The position numbers and the translations under genes were made by a program. Below are positions 7,791 to 16,961 of a DNA stretch of 64,000 nt, one piece after another. Location: contig JACDGL010000011.1 in the NCBI GenBank assembly GCA_013815385.1, forward strand, positions 1 to 64,000. The letters are read 5' to 3'. The notes below the pieces were generated by a model. It was not told where the DNA came from, made no database searches, and worked only from the letters and a program-made list of their open reading frames with translations. Numbering within the stretch: the first letter of the stretch is position 1; every line of letters begins with the position of its first letter. The DNA is from Taibaiella sp. (GTDB lineage Bacteria; Bacteroidota; Bacteroidia; Chitinophagales; Chitinophagaceae).

Positions 7791-9323
7791 CTACACATGA
7801 AATTTAATACCCTGCGCCAGTGGTAACTGGTCGCTCCAGTTGATGGTATTTGTTTGCCTGCGCATGTAGGCCTTCCAGCTATCGGAGCCGCTCTCCCGAC
7901 CACCGCCGGTTTCTTTTTCACCGCCAAATGCCCCGCCTATCTCGGCACCGCTGGTACCTATGTTCACATTGGCTATGCCGCAATCGCTTCCCATATGTGA
8001 AAGGTATTGCTCTGCCTCGCGCATGTTCAATGTCATGATGGAGGATGATAGCCCCTGGGGTACACTATTCTGCATGGCTATTGCTTCATCAAGGGCACTG
8101 TATTTCATCAGGTATAGTATGGGTGCAAAGGTTTCGTGCATTACAATAGGCCACTCATTCCTGGCTTCGAATACACATGGGCGAACATAGCAGCCGCTTT
8201 CATACCCTTTACCTTCCAGCACACCCCCTGCTATAATTTCCCTGCCGCCTGCTTTTTTCACTTCTTCTATAGAGTGCAGGTAACTCTTTACCGCATCGGT
8301 ATCTATAAGAGGGCCTACATGATTTTCTTCGTTCAGCGGGTCGCCTATTTTCAGCTGGTTGTATGCCGCTTTCAGCTTATCCGCAAATGTATCGTACACT
8401 TTTTCATGTATAATTAGCCTGCGGGTAGTAGTGCATCGCTGACCGGCAGTACCCACCGCCCCAAAAATGCTTGCCCGCAGGGCTATATTCAGGTCTGCAT
8501 GCTCTGATATAATGATCGCGTTATTACCTCCCAGCTCCAGCAGCGACCGGCCCAGCCTGCCAGCCACAGCAGCTGCCAGCGCCTTGCCCATGCGGGTAGA
8601 GCCCGTAGCTGATACCAGAGGTATACGTGTATCTGCGCTCATCCATTCACCAGTTTCGCGGCCACCTATTACCAGTCCACATACGCCATCGGGTACATTA
8701 TTGGCTTTAAATACTTCGGCTATAATATGCTGGCAGGCAATGGCTGTGAGCGGTGCCTTTTCAGATGGCTTCCAGACACATGTATTACCGCATATCCATG
8801 CCACCATGCTGTTCCAGCTCCATACCGCAACGGGGAAATTGAATGCACTGATAATACCTACCACACCTAGCGGATGCCACTGCTCATACATACGGTGCAA
8901 TGGGCGCTCGCTATGCATGGTATAGCCGTATAACTGGCGGCTCATGCCTACAGCCAGGTCGCATATATCTATCATTTCCTGTACCTCACCGTAGCCTTCC
9001 TGCAGGCTCTTGCCCATTTCGTACGATACCAGTTTGCCAAGCGGCTCCTTATATTTTCTTAATGCTTCCCCTGCCTGCCGCACTACCTCACCACGACGTG
9101 GAGCAGGCCACATACGCCATTCGGGAAATGCTTGCTGCGCCTGTGCTACTACATGGTCATAATCAGCGCGGGTAGCTGCACTTACAGAAGCTATCAGCTT
9201 ACCATCGACCGGAGAATTGCATTCTATAGCACTTCCTTTCGTATCCAGCCATTGGGAACCGCAGGCTGCGCCTTTATTTATATTATGTATAGCAAGCTCT
9301 TTAAGGATATTGGTCATGTCCAT
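7791..9323 (-). CDS. Aldehyde dehydrogenase, ALDH7 type (probable 2-aminoadipate 6-semialdehyde dehydrogenase)
   Basis: The 510-residue protein is a full-length NAD(P)+-dependent aldehyde dehydrogenase. The cofactor site includes SAFNFPVAVWSWN (159-171) and WKPSEKAPL, the general base is Glu263 (LLELGGNNA) and the catalytic nucleophile is Cys297 (GTAGQRCTTTRRL). GGNNA and GQRCTTTRRL are typical of the ALDH7/antiquitin group, which oxidises 2-aminoadipate semialdehyde in lysine breakdown and also handles betaine and lipid aldehydes. No other lysine-degradation gene lies next to it, so the substrate is inferred from the family only. It follows the CDP-sugar cassette on the same strand with a 74-bp gap. 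The start MDMTN has two closely spaced Met; the first is used here. Confidence 0.93.
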   Translation of the reverse strand: MDMTNILKELAIHNINKGAACGSQWLDTKGSAIECNSPVDGKLIASVSAATRADYDHVVAQAQQAFPEWRMWPAPRRGEVVRQAGEALRKYKEPLGKLVSYEMGKSLQEGYGEVQEMIDICDLAVGMSRQLYGYTMHSERPLHRMYEQWHPLGVVGIISAFNFPVAVWSWNSMVAWICGNTCVWKPSEKAPLTAIACQHIIAEVFKANNVPDGVCGLVIGGRETGEWMSADTRIPLVSATGSTRMGKALAAAVAGRLGRSLLELGGNNAIIISEHADLNIALRASIFGAVGTAGQRCTTTRRLIIHEKVYDTFADKLKAAYNQLKIGDPLNEENHVGPLIDTDAVKSYLHSIEEVKKAGGREIIAGGVLEGKGYESGCYVRPCVFEARNEWPIVMHETFAPILYLMKYSALDEAIAMQNSVPQGLSSSIMTLNMREAEQYLSHMGSDCGIANVNIGTSGAEIGGAFGGEKETGGGRESGSDSWKAYMRRQTNTINWSDQLPLAQGIKFHV

Positions 9324-9397
9324 ACAAGGAATGTTGGATTAAGTATTATGCAAAGGAACGTAAAGAAATTTTAAGGGGCTGAGGTGTATGTATACTA

Positions 9398-9937
9398 TCA
9401 GAATAAGAACGGGCTATCAAAGTCACTAAGAGGACTGAAAGATAGGTCTCTTGGTGAGATAACAGGGTGGGTTACCTGCCAATCGTAGCCTACACTATCG
9501 TAGCGGATACCCGTATCGTGCGGCTGACTATATTCAGAGGATACAAGGTAGTAGGTAATAGCATTATCAGTCAACGTCCGGAAGCCATGAGCAAAGCCTT
9601 CCGGTATATAGTAAGCGAGGTTATTAGTGGCAGAAAGCTCCTGCGCGTAACACCGGCCAAATGTAGGCGAGCCTTTGCGCAGATCTACTATTACATCCAT
9701 GATAGCACCCTGCGGGCAAAAAACGATCTTAGAATGATGATGCGGCGGCAACTGAAAATGCATACCGCGTATCACATCTTTATGAGATAATGAAAAGTAA
9801 CTCTCCTTCAGCGTGAAATGAATACCCATCTCCTGGAAAGAAGTATCGTGGAATGTTTTAACGAACGTACCCCTATTGTCTGCAAAAGCAGGCAATTGAA
9901 GAATAAGGGCTCCGTTCAATATATTGGTCACTTCCAT
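9398..9937 (-). CDS. dTDP-4-dehydrorhamnose 3,5-epimerase-like sugar epimerase
   Basis: This 179-residue single-domain cupin belongs to the RmlC family. It shows the expected DNRGTFVKTF strand, the catalytic-His region VIRGMHFQLPP, KIVFCPQGAIMDVIVDLR, and the YIPEGFAHGFRTL motif. RmlC enzymes epimerise C3 and/or C5 of nucleotide-linked 4-keto-6-deoxy sugars. The gene begins 3 bp after the stop of rfbG, which makes CDP-4-keto-6-deoxyglucose, so the likely substrate is a CDP-sugar rather than dTDP. That would parallel the CDP-sugar 5-epimerase of ascarylose synthesis. The assignment to CDP-sugar is inferred from context. Confidence 0.85.
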   Translation of the reverse strand: MEVTNILNGALILQLPAFADNRGTFVKTFHDTSFQEMGIHFTLKESYFSLSHKDVIRGMHFQLPPHHHSKIVFCPQGAIMDVIVDLRKGSPTFGRCYAQELSATNNLAYYIPEGFAHGFRTLTDNAITYYLVSSEYSQPHDTGIRYDSVGYDWQVTHPVISPRDLSFSPLSDFDSPFLF

Positions 9938-9940
9938 TTA

Positions 9941-11023
9941 TCAGAAATACTTTTCTATCTGCTGCATGCATTTGTCATGTGCAGGTGTAGCTGTATCCGC
10001 ATACCAGTCGGCTGTCCATTTAATAGCTTCCGCAGCATCAAGCCTAGGCTCCCAGCCCAGCAAGTTCTTTGCCTTGCTGCTATCCAGCACCAGTAGTTTT
10101 GCCTCGTGCAAAGGTTTTTCCTGTGGGATGTTCTTATATCCACCTTTGCCAAAGCTTTGCAGGAATATCTTAGTTAGTTCTTCTACCGTCAGCAGATCAT
10201 GAGGATGCGGGCCAAAATTGAACGCGCTACTGTATCGCACAGGGTCTTCACTCATTTTTGCCGCGAGGTACAGGTAAGCGCCAAGCGGCTCCAGCACATG
10301 CTGCCACGGGCGTATAGAATCAGGGTTGCGGAGGCCTACCACCTCATCAAATTCTAACGAGCGAACTATATCAGGTACGATGCGGTCATCAGAATAATCA
10401 CCGCCACCTATCACATTGCCGGCACGCACGGATGCTACCGCTTTTTCGTGGTTGCTATAATCATCCGGGTGAAAAAAAGAACGCCTGTATGACTCTATCA
10501 CTATCTCCGCAGCTGCCTTGCTTGCTGAATAAGGGTCGTAGCCACCCAGTTTATCCTCTTCCTTAAATGCTCTACCACGCTCCGGGTTTTCATATACCTT
10601 ATCCGTAGTTATCATTAGGGCTACAACCGGCGGAGCCATCATGCGTATGGCTTCCAGCATATGAACAGTGCCCTGCGTATTTACCATAAAGGTATCGGCA
10701 GGTTTATCATAGCTTCTTCTTACAAGCGATTGCGCAGCGAGGTGAAATATAAAATGGGGTTCAAAACTTACGAGCTCCTTATGCAGGTTCTCCAGGTCGT
10801 TCAGGTTGGCTATCACTGATTCAAAGCATAGCTTATCGCCCTCTATTGTATTATACAAGTCGTTATCCTTTTCGGGCGCCAGCGAGTAGCCTTTTACATC
10901 TGCTCCCAGGCCTTCCAGTATCTGCAGCATCCACGCACCTTTAAAACCTGTATGCCCGGTAAGGAATACACGCTTGCCTTTATATACCGATGCGAGGTAG
11001 TCGGTTGTTACCACTTTTTCCAT
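9941..11023 (-). CDS. rfbG: CDP-glucose 4,6-dehydratase
   Basis: This extended short-chain dehydrogenase of 360 residues has the NAD-binding glycine motif GHTGFKGAWM (23-32), the dehydratase TTDKVYE strand (139-145) and the catalytic Tyr165-x3-Lys169 (YSASK). It converts CDP-D-glucose to CDP-4-keto-6-deoxyglucose, the branch point for 3,6-dideoxyhexoses and other CDP-sugars of surface polysaccharides. Its start overlaps the 3' end of rfbF by 16 bp and the epimerase gene follows within 3 bp, so the three form one transcript. No rfbH-type dehydrase (3-deoxygenation) is present in the window. Confidence 0.93.
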   Translation of the reverse strand: MEKVVTTDYLASVYKGKRVFLTGHTGFKGAWMLQILEGLGADVKGYSLAPEKDNDLYNTIEGDKLCFESVIANLNDLENLHKELVSFEPHFIFHLAAQSLVRRSYDKPADTFMVNTQGTVHMLEAIRMMAPPVVALMITTDKVYENPERGRAFKEEDKLGGYDPYSASKAAAEIVIESYRRSFFHPDDYSNHEKAVASVRAGNVIGGGDYSDDRIVPDIVRSLEFDEVVGLRNPDSIRPWQHVLEPLGAYLYLAAKMSEDPVRYSSAFNFGPHPHDLLTVEELTKIFLQSFGKGGYKNIPQEKPLHEAKLLVLDSSKAKNLLGWEPRLDAAEAIKWTADWYADTATPAHDKCMQQIEKYF

Positions 11024-11781
11024 AACGGGTCGGTTTGCCAGAGGTATTCTAATTCTTCTTTATCACGCAGGGTATCCATACACTTCCAGAAGTTATGATG
11101 ACGGTAAGCAGTTATCTGCCTGTCACTTGCCAGGTTATCCATTGGCTGGCGCTCCCACATTATATCATCTGAGTCATCAGGAAGGTAATCAGCTATTTCC
11201 GGCTGTAGTATAAAGAACCCGCCATTGATCCATGTACCTGAGTCTTCGGGCTTTTCTTCAAAGCTATCTATGACACCGCGCTCATCCATCTTAATAACGC
11301 CAAATCGGCTGGTAGCCTGTATGGCGGTCATGGTGCATATCTTACCGCTTTCTTTATGATGCTGCAGCAGGGCATTGAGATCCACATCGCATACACCATC
11401 ACCATAGGTAAGCATAAAGGGTTCATTGCCTATATAAGGCAATACCCGCTTCAACCGCCCGGCTGTCATTGTGTCCAGTCCGGTATCTATCAGTGATACT
11501 TTAAAAGGCTCAGCGAAATTATTGTGCACCTGTATGGAATTAGAAGAGAGGTCTACGGTGATATCTGCATTGTGAATAAAGTAGTTAGCAAAATATTCCT
11601 TTATCATCCAGGACCTGTAGCCGAGGCATATAATGAACTCTGTATGCCCGTAAGCAGCATAGATCTTCATGATGTGCCATAGTATAGGCTTACCGCCTAT
11701 CTCTATCATAGGCTTGGGCCGCAGCGACGACTCCTCGGAAATACGCGTGCCCCGCCCGCCCGCAAAAATGACTACTTTCAT
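11008..11781 (-). CDS. rfbF: Glucose-1-phosphate cytidylyltransferase
   Basis: The 257-residue nucleotidyltransferase starts with the signature VIFAGGRGTRISEES and KPMIEIGGKPILWHIM. It has the TYGDGVCDVD metal-binding segment near residue 130 and the FWKCMDTLRDKEELE end that is typical of RfbF. It transfers CMP from CTP to glucose-1-phosphate, giving CDP-glucose. It is the first gene of the cassette rfbF-rfbG-epimerase. A TATTTTTG promoter box lies at 11811-11818, 29 bp before the start. Confidence 0.95.
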   Translation of the reverse strand: MKVVIFAGGRGTRISEESSLRPKPMIEIGGKPILWHIMKIYAAYGHTEFIICLGYRSWMIKEYFANYFIHNADITVDLSSNSIQVHNNFAEPFKVSLIDTGLDTMTAGRLKRVLPYIGNEPFMLTYGDGVCDVDLNALLQHHKESGKICTMTAIQATSRFGVIKMDERGVIDSFEEKPEDSGTWINGGFFILQPEIADYLPDDSDDIMWERQPMDNLASDRQITAYRHHNFWKCMDTLRDKEELEYLWQTDPLWKKW

Positions 11782-11810
11782 CAGGGTTGTAGTTTAAACA
11801 CAATATGCAA

Positions 11811-11818
11811 CAAAAATA
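11811..11818 (-). promoter_or_regulatory. TAnnTTTG promoter box of the rfb cassette
   Basis: Read on the minus strand this is TATTTTTG, a match to the Bacteroidota -7 element, 29 bp upstream of the rfbF ATG. A clear -33 element is not visible. Confidence 0.45.
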
Positions 11819-11957
11819 AAGAAGTAATAAAGCTAAATGAAGGTTTTATATTATCTCCTTAAAAAGTATATATATTTCCGTTAAACTTGTGTTGTTAAAT
11901 GTGGTCTAACCAATGAAATTGTCAGTAATTAACATCTATTTGTTATACGCACGTAGT

Positions 11958-12866
11958 ATGAAAAATATTCTTTCCGCACTTATACTTTTCCTTTGCACTG
12001 CTACCACTACCGCTATACATGCACAATCCACTCCGGGCAAAGCTAGCACCGACAAAACCATTGCAGCTATTGATGACGCTACAGACAATACCAGTAAGGG
12101 GTCTTATTTTTCTATAGGGATCAATTTCCTGAGCAACAACGTATACCTGGGGCGTAAGGATTCTGTAGTGATCCCCTACATATCGCCATACATAGGCTAT
12201 ACATTCAAAATGGGCATTTATTTCAGGGCAACAATGTCGTACGCCGCGTCTTCAACTGATCCACATATAGACCTTACCACACTGGAGGGCGGATACCAGC
12301 ATACCTTCTGGGATGTATTAACAGTGGGTGGCGCTTTTGATAAATACTTTTATAGCACTACCAGTAAATCTGTACGCGCCAATATAAAAAGCAGCCTTTC
12401 CGCCTTTGCTTTATTCAGCAATGACTATATAGAACCACAGATAACATTTACAGCTAATTTCTTAAAAAATGGAAAAACAGACCCACTCCTAACAGTAGGA
12501 CTTGACCATGTTTTCTTTCTTGCGAATGACAAGCTAACCATCATACCCATGATAGCACTAAACGCAGGGACACAAAATTATTATGACCAATACCTTGTAG
12601 ACCGCACCACGCCTAAAGGCAAAGCCAAGCCAAAGAGAGTACTTGCATCGTCCAGCCAGTTTGAAGTGATGGATTATGAAATAAGTACAGCCATACAATA
12701 TAAGACACATGATTGGGTATTCCTTATCAACCCCACACTGGCGATACCCGAAAACCCATCGACACTGATCCGGAATAACCAGCCGGTAGTATTGGAAAAC
12801 CTCACCAACACCTTTTTCATAGAAGTAGATATATCGCACCGCTTTTACAGCAAGAGCAAAAAATAG
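11958..12866 (+). CDS. Probable outer-membrane beta-barrel protein
   Basis: The start at 11958 gives a normal signal peptide (MKNILSALILFLCTATTTAI, cleavage near HAQS). The longer frame from 11913 would put 15 residues before it. The mature protein of about 280 residues alternates short aromatic-rich strands (SYFSIGINFLSNNVYLG, VIPYISPYIGYTFKMG, FFIEVDISHRFYSKSKK), as in outer-membrane barrels, and ends in an aromatic strand. No catalytic motif is visible. Function unknown. It converges on the DUF4292 gene with a single base between the two stops. Confidence 0.75.
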   Translation: MKNILSALILFLCTATTTAIHAQSTPGKASTDKTIAAIDDATDNTSKGSYFSIGINFLSNNVYLGRKDSVVIPYISPYIGYTFKMGIYFRATMSYAASSTDPHIDLTTLEGGYQHTFWDVLTVGGAFDKYFYSTTSKSVRANIKSSLSAFALFSNDYIEPQITFTANFLKNGKTDPLLTVGLDHVFFLANDKLTIIPMIALNAGTQNYYDQYLVDRTTPKGKAKPKRVLASSSQFEVMDYEISTAIQYKTHDWVFLINPTLAIPENPSTLIRNNQPVVLENLTNTFFIEVDISHRFYSKSKK

Positions 12867-12867
12867 A

Positions 12868-13728
12868 TCACCTGCTTATTGTATAGCCGTGGGGTATGGA
12901 GAAAGGATAATCCTGCGGCTGATTGAAGGTGGCTGATTTAAAACTCATCTCCAGTTCGTACACCTGCCCGGCATTATGGATATTCACTTCCCTGTCAGTT
13001 GAGAATTTGAGCGCATCCGTAGCGGCATAATTGCTGAAAGTAGTAAGACCCTGCAAGCCCGAGCTGCCGGGAGTGCTTACCTGCGCGCTGCGCATAGTGC
13101 TATCTGCCTTATTGTAGGTAATGTGCTGCGTATAATTGCCGGTGGCTACCTGTATTAAAAAAACATCGCTTGTAGTACTTGCGTCTGTTATAGTTCCTTC
13201 CTTTACCAATGCATCGCCCATCAGGAAATTCTGAAGATTGGCAAAGGTAACCGCGATAGGGAGGAATTTTGCTGCCTCCGTTATAGGTATCACTGTTGCC
13301 TCATTCTTTATGAAATTTACCAGTTTAAAAGAATCGGGCGTTACATAAACCCGGGCCACCTGTACTATACCTTCCAGGGCGGTTACCGTTATCCAGATGA
13401 TGTTGTCTTTCTTTATGCGTATGTGCGCGGTGAAATCTACATTTTGCCCCTGCCCTATATAATGCATCTTCACTTTGCCTGAAAATGTATTGAAATCAAT
13501 GGTCTTCTTCCATAGCGGGGTAAGCCCTGCTATCAATGCCTGCCTGGCAGCATCGGGGATAGGCTGGGTGGTTACGGGATGGGTAGTATCCGGCATAGGT
13601 GCGCGCACTACCAACGTGCTATCCGATGCCTTTTTTGGTATCGGCCGCTTAGCGATCTTCATCATTTTGCAGCCCATACTGCCCAGCATTATCATCATCA
13701 GCACAACAGGTGCCACATATCTATTCAT
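12868..13728 (-). CDS. DUF4292 lipoprotein
   Basis: The lipobox LGSMGC places the lipidated Cys at 20. The body is a LolB-like open barrel domain: FSGKVKMHYIG, DFTAHIRIKKDNIIWITV and LEGIVQVARVYVTPDSFKLVN are the diagnostic strands of DUF4292, followed by ending strands YELEMSFKSATFNQPQDYPF. The family is restricted to Bacteroidota and its role is unknown; the resemblance to LolB suggests handling of lipid or lipoprotein. Its start overlaps the TPR gene by 8 bp, making it the last gene of the dut operon. Confidence 0.88.
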   Translation of the reverse strand: MNRYVAPVVLMMIMLGSMGCKMMKIAKRPIPKKASDSTLVVRAPMPDTTHPVTTQPIPDAARQALIAGLTPLWKKTIDFNTFSGKVKMHYIGQGQNVDFTAHIRIKKDNIIWITVTALEGIVQVARVYVTPDSFKLVNFIKNEATVIPITEAAKFLPIAVTFANLQNFLMGDALVKEGTITDASTTSDVFLIQVATGNYTQHITYNKADSTMRSAQVSTPGSSGLQGLTTFSNYAATDALKFSTDREVNIHNAGQVYELEMSFKSATFNQPQDYPFSIPHGYTISR

Positions 13729-15454
13729 ACACTTTCCGGTCTTGTATTTTTTTATCTATTTGTTTATTGTCCGATCCTTTTTCTTTTGCCTTTTTCCAGT
13801 AATCCACTGCCTTGCCGGCATCACCAGCTTTGTAATAAATATCTCCCAGGTGGTCATACAGTGTCGCATCGGCATTTTGAGGGTCAGCAGCAAAGGCTTT
13901 CATTTCATATTCTTTAGCCTGATCGTACTTACCCTCGCGGTATAATATCCACGCATAAGTATCGAGGAATGTAGGCTGGGCAGGTTGCAGCTGTAACGAT
14001 CTTTTGCTCATACGCTCCGCATCAGCAAGCCTTATGCCCCGCTCACTAAGGTAGTAGCTATAGTTATTTAGTAGGGTAGCATCGTCCGGATTTATACGTA
14101 ATGCCTTTTCGAAGCTACTGTCTGACAGCGTGTATTGTTTGGTAGTGTTGTATGCATCACCCAGCGTAGTGTACATCTGCGCGAGAAACTGGCGGTCATC
14201 TTCCGGCTGCAAATCTATAGCACGGTTAAAGGAAGCGATCGCCGCATTGTTATCTCCTTTATTCATCTGCCCTATACCATACAGATAATGTGCCAATGCC
14301 TGGTTAGGAAACAGACGGATGGCCTTAGTACTGTAAAAAACAAGCGAATCCGCTTCCTTCTTATCCGTATAGCTGAATAACAGCTGCTGCCATACAAGGA
14401 ACCTAGAAGGGTCTACCGCTATTGCTTTTTTATACTGCTCCAATGCCTTGCTGTGCTCGCTGTTCATGTTCAGTATATCGCCATATACTGCCAGCACCTG
14501 CGCGTCTTTAGGGTGCTGCGCTACCAATTCTTCTACCAGCACCAGCCCTGCTTTTTTACGTACGGTATCATTGCCCAGGCTTTGCAGGTAGGGCACCAGC
14601 AGGCCTAATTGCGTGCCTGCATCCAGCTTTCTATCTATAATTGTTTTGCGTATGTAAAGATCGTACTGCGCCAGGTTTCCTGTTTTCAGGTAGTGCTGGG
14701 CCATGCCTATCAGCAGATCTGGGTCTTCCGGTATCCTTGCCTGTGCATGCTCGTAGAGGGCCATGGCTTTATCGGGCTGGTGATCGTTATCGTACAGCTC
14801 ACCCAGCAGCACATAATACTTGCCCTGCTTCGGGTCTATATCTATCAGCTTGTTCAGCACTACCGCTGTGCTGTCCAGCATATTCAGCTTTACAAATATC
14901 TGCTCCTTGTGTATCAGGGCTTCTTCATTATCCGCATCGGGCAGCGCCAGCGCCTTATTCAACACCCTAAGCGCATCCGGGTATCGCTGGGCGCGCTGGT
15001 ACAGCAGGGCGGCATTCATCAGGTAATCTTTGTTATCTCTTTCCGTACCGGCCAGCCCGCTCATTACATCTGCCGCCTCGGCCAGCCTGTTACGGCCAGC
15101 AAGCACGTTAGCATAGAACTCTTTGTACCATTTATTGCTGCCATCCAGCTCTATGGCCTTCTTAATATATACTTCTGCCTTATCCAGCTTGTTTTGCTTA
15201 TCGGTAACTATAGATAGCTCGTAATACGCGGCAGACTCTTCCGGCTTCAGCTTCAGGAATTGCAGAAAAAGGTCTTCTGCCAGTTTGTTATTCCCCAGCA
15301 TTTCCGCCTTTACCGCATCGCAGTATATTTCTCCGGGCTCAGCGCCGCCGCTATTTGCACTTAGGGACATACCTAGACTATCCGTCTGCGCTCCTGCGCA
15401 AAGTGCGGTGAAAAGGATGATAGCTATTAATACGCCGGTGCGCAGTTTCCTCAT
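13721..15454 (-). CDS. Periplasmic tetratricopeptide-repeat protein
   Basis: A signal peptide (MRKLRTGVLIAIILFTALCA, cleaved near GAQ) is followed by about 550 residues of TPR helices. Clear units include KLAEDLFLQFLKLKPEESAA, KAEVYIKKAIELDGSNKWYK, KALEQYKKAIAVDPSRFLVW, AAIASFNRAIDLQPEDDRQF and SFEKALRINPDDATLLNNYS. The latter part (ERGIRLADAERMSKRSLQLQ, LDTYAWILYREGKYDQAKEY) resembles TPR proteins of the outer-membrane BamD/NlpI-like scaffold type. It overlaps the nucleotidyltransferase gene by 4 bp upstream and DUF4292 by 8 bp downstream, so its partner is probably the DUF4292 lipoprotein. Confidence 0.9.
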   Translation of the reverse strand: MRKLRTGVLIAIILFTALCAGAQTDSLGMSLSANSGGAEPGEIYCDAVKAEMLGNNKLAEDLFLQFLKLKPEESAAYYELSIVTDKQNKLDKAEVYIKKAIELDGSNKWYKEFYANVLAGRNRLAEAADVMSGLAGTERDNKDYLMNAALLYQRAQRYPDALRVLNKALALPDADNEEALIHKEQIFVKLNMLDSTAVVLNKLIDIDPKQGKYYVLLGELYDNDHQPDKAMALYEHAQARIPEDPDLLIGMAQHYLKTGNLAQYDLYIRKTIIDRKLDAGTQLGLLVPYLQSLGNDTVRKKAGLVLVEELVAQHPKDAQVLAVYGDILNMNSEHSKALEQYKKAIAVDPSRFLVWQQLLFSYTDKKEADSLVFYSTKAIRLFPNQALAHYLYGIGQMNKGDNNAAIASFNRAIDLQPEDDRQFLAQMYTTLGDAYNTTKQYTLSDSSFEKALRINPDDATLLNNYSYYLSERGIRLADAERMSKRSLQLQPAQPTFLDTYAWILYREGKYDQAKEYEMKAFAADPQNADATLYDHLGDIYYKAGDAGKAVDYWKKAKEKGSDNKQIDKKIQDRKVYE

Positions 15455-16458
15455 TGTTGGGTAGAAAAATCGCCCAGGCTTAGTTCCTTAGGCTTCTCCG
15501 TGTAATTTACGCTTTTGCCGATTAATGAGTTTCCCAGCTGTGCATTTTTAACAATACTTGATGTCTGTATTATACTATTGTACACGCGCGAGTCGCTCAC
15601 CTGTACGCCTGCCTCCAGCGATACGTGCGGGCCAATAACCGAATTAGTAATGATAACACCCTCGCCTATATAGCAGGGCGCTATGATGACTGAGTTTGTA
15701 ATTTTAGCACTTTTAGCCACCAGCTGTTCCGTGTCTTTTTTTATCTCCAGTATGCGCTGGTTGGTATAGATGGTGGCATCTTTGTTACCGCAATCGAGCC
15801 ACTCTTCCACCTCGCCGGTGTAGAATTTCACGCCATTCTGCAACATATGGTCCATAGCATCGGTCAGCTGGTATTCGCCTTTCAGCTTTATGTTATTATC
15901 TATCAGGCGCTGCAGTTCTTTTTTCAGGAGCTTGCCATCTTTAAAATAATACACCCCTATTATGGCCAGGTCAGATACAAACTCAGCAGGCTTCTCTACA
16001 AAAGCCTCTATAACCCCATCTGCGTTTTGCTTCACCACGCCAAACTGTGTGGGGTCTTCCACGCGCTGCGTCCATACTATGGCATCCTTTGATGTATCTA
16101 TGCTGAAGGTAGCCTTGAACAGGGTATCAGCGAATGCAATGAATACGTTTCCTTTCAGGCTGTCTGCCGCGCACAGGATGGCGTGCGCCGTGCCCTGCGG
16201 GTTCTCCTGGTAGCATATCTTTCCTTTAGCACCCATGCTTTCTGCTACCGCGCAAAGGTGTTTTTCTACATCGCTGCCAAACGACGGGCCTATTATAAAC
16301 GCTATCTCTTCTACCTTTTCATTGGCCGTAGCTATTATATCCTCTACCAGGCGCTGCACTATCGGCTTGCCCGCTATGGGTATCAGTGGCTTTGCAGTAG
16401 TGAGTGTGTGCGGGCGCATACGCTTACCCATACCGGCCATAGGAATAATGATGTTCAT
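15451..16458 (-). CDS. Sugar-phosphate nucleotidyltransferase with C-terminal beta-helix
   Basis: The N-terminal 235 residues are a GT-A nucleotidyltransferase domain with the signature IIPMAGMGKRMRPHTLTTAK, then PIAGKPIVQRLVE, ENPQGTAHAIL and the FAEKP-like FVEKPAEF. Residues about 245-310 form left-handed beta-helix hexads (AKITNSVIIAPCYIGEGVII). The combination fits glucose-1-phosphate thymidylyltransferase or mannose-1-phosphate guanylyltransferase-like enzymes; the substrate cannot be settled from sequence. It lies in the operon between dut (41 bp away) and the TPR gene (4-bp overlap). Confidence 0.88.
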   Translation of the reverse strand: MNIIIPMAGMGKRMRPHTLTTAKPLIPIAGKPIVQRLVEDIIATANEKVEEIAFIIGPSFGSDVEKHLCAVAESMGAKGKICYQENPQGTAHAILCAADSLKGNVFIAFADTLFKATFSIDTSKDAIVWTQRVEDPTQFGVVKQNADGVIEAFVEKPAEFVSDLAIIGVYYFKDGKLLKKELQRLIDNNIKLKGEYQLTDAMDHMLQNGVKFYTGEVEEWLDCGNKDATIYTNQRILEIKKDTEQLVAKSAKITNSVIIAPCYIGEGVIITNSVIGPHVSLEAGVQVSDSRVYNSIIQTSSIVKNAQLGNSLIGKSVNYTEKPKELSLGDFSTQQ

Positions 16459-16499
16459 ATTTATTTTATCTCTTTAATTGAAATTATACTAAATATTTA

Positions 16500-16943
16500 T
16501 CAATGCGTGCCGGAGTGGCCAAAGCCGCCTGTGCCCCGTACTGTTGTTTCCAATTCTGCTGTCTGCTGCCATTCCACGCGCTCGTGCCGGGCTATTACCA
16601 TCTGGGCTATCCGCTCTCCGTCATTTATTATCTGTTCTTCGCCCGATAGATTTACGATAGCCACCATTACCTCTCCCCTGTAGTCGCTGTCTATAGTGCC
16701 GGGCGTATTGATCATTGTAAGGCCGCGCTTCACGGCAAGCCCGCTGCGGGGGCGCACCTGGGCTTCGTACCCCTGCGGCAATGCAATATACAGGCCCGTT
16801 GGTATCAGCTTGCACTCCATAGGTTGCAGTGTTACCGGTTGCTGCAGCCACGCGCGAATATCCATACCCGCGGAACCTTCCGTTTGGTATTCGGGTAACT
16901 TATGGGGCGATCTATTAACTATCTGTACTTGCAAAGAATTCAT
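16500..16943 (-). CDS. dut: dUTP diphosphatase
   Basis: This 147-residue protein carries the five dUTPase motifs in order: [35 protein letters not shown]-like [25 protein letters not shown], and the C-terminal [12 protein letters not shown] arm. It hydrolyses dUTP to dUMP, preventing uracil incorporation and feeding dTMP synthesis. I start it at the ATG at 16943 rather than the upstream frame because a TACCTTTG promoter box sits 10 bp before that ATG, which the longer reading would overlap. First gene of the operon dut - nucleotidyltransferase - TPR - DUF4292. Confidence 0.95.
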   Translation of the reverse strand: MNSLQVQIVNRSPHKLPEYQTEGSAGMDIRAWLQQPVTLQPMECKLIPTGLYIALPQGYEAQVRPRSGLAVKRGLTMINTPGTIDSDYRGEVMVAIVNLSGEEQIINDGERIAQMVIARHERVEWQQTAELETTVRGTGGFGHSGTH

Positions 16944-16953
16944 AATACGGGCG

Positions 16954-16961
16954 CAAAGGTA
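16954..16961 (-). promoter_or_regulatory. TAnnTTTG promoter box of dut
   Basis: Minus-strand TACCTTTG lies 10 bp before the chosen dut start, leaving room for only a very short leader. This spacing also decides the start codon choice. Confidence 0.5.

Noticed and set aside
14609-15217. 202-residue open frame opposite the TPR protein
   Set aside because: It mirrors the TPR coding strand and overlaps it fully.
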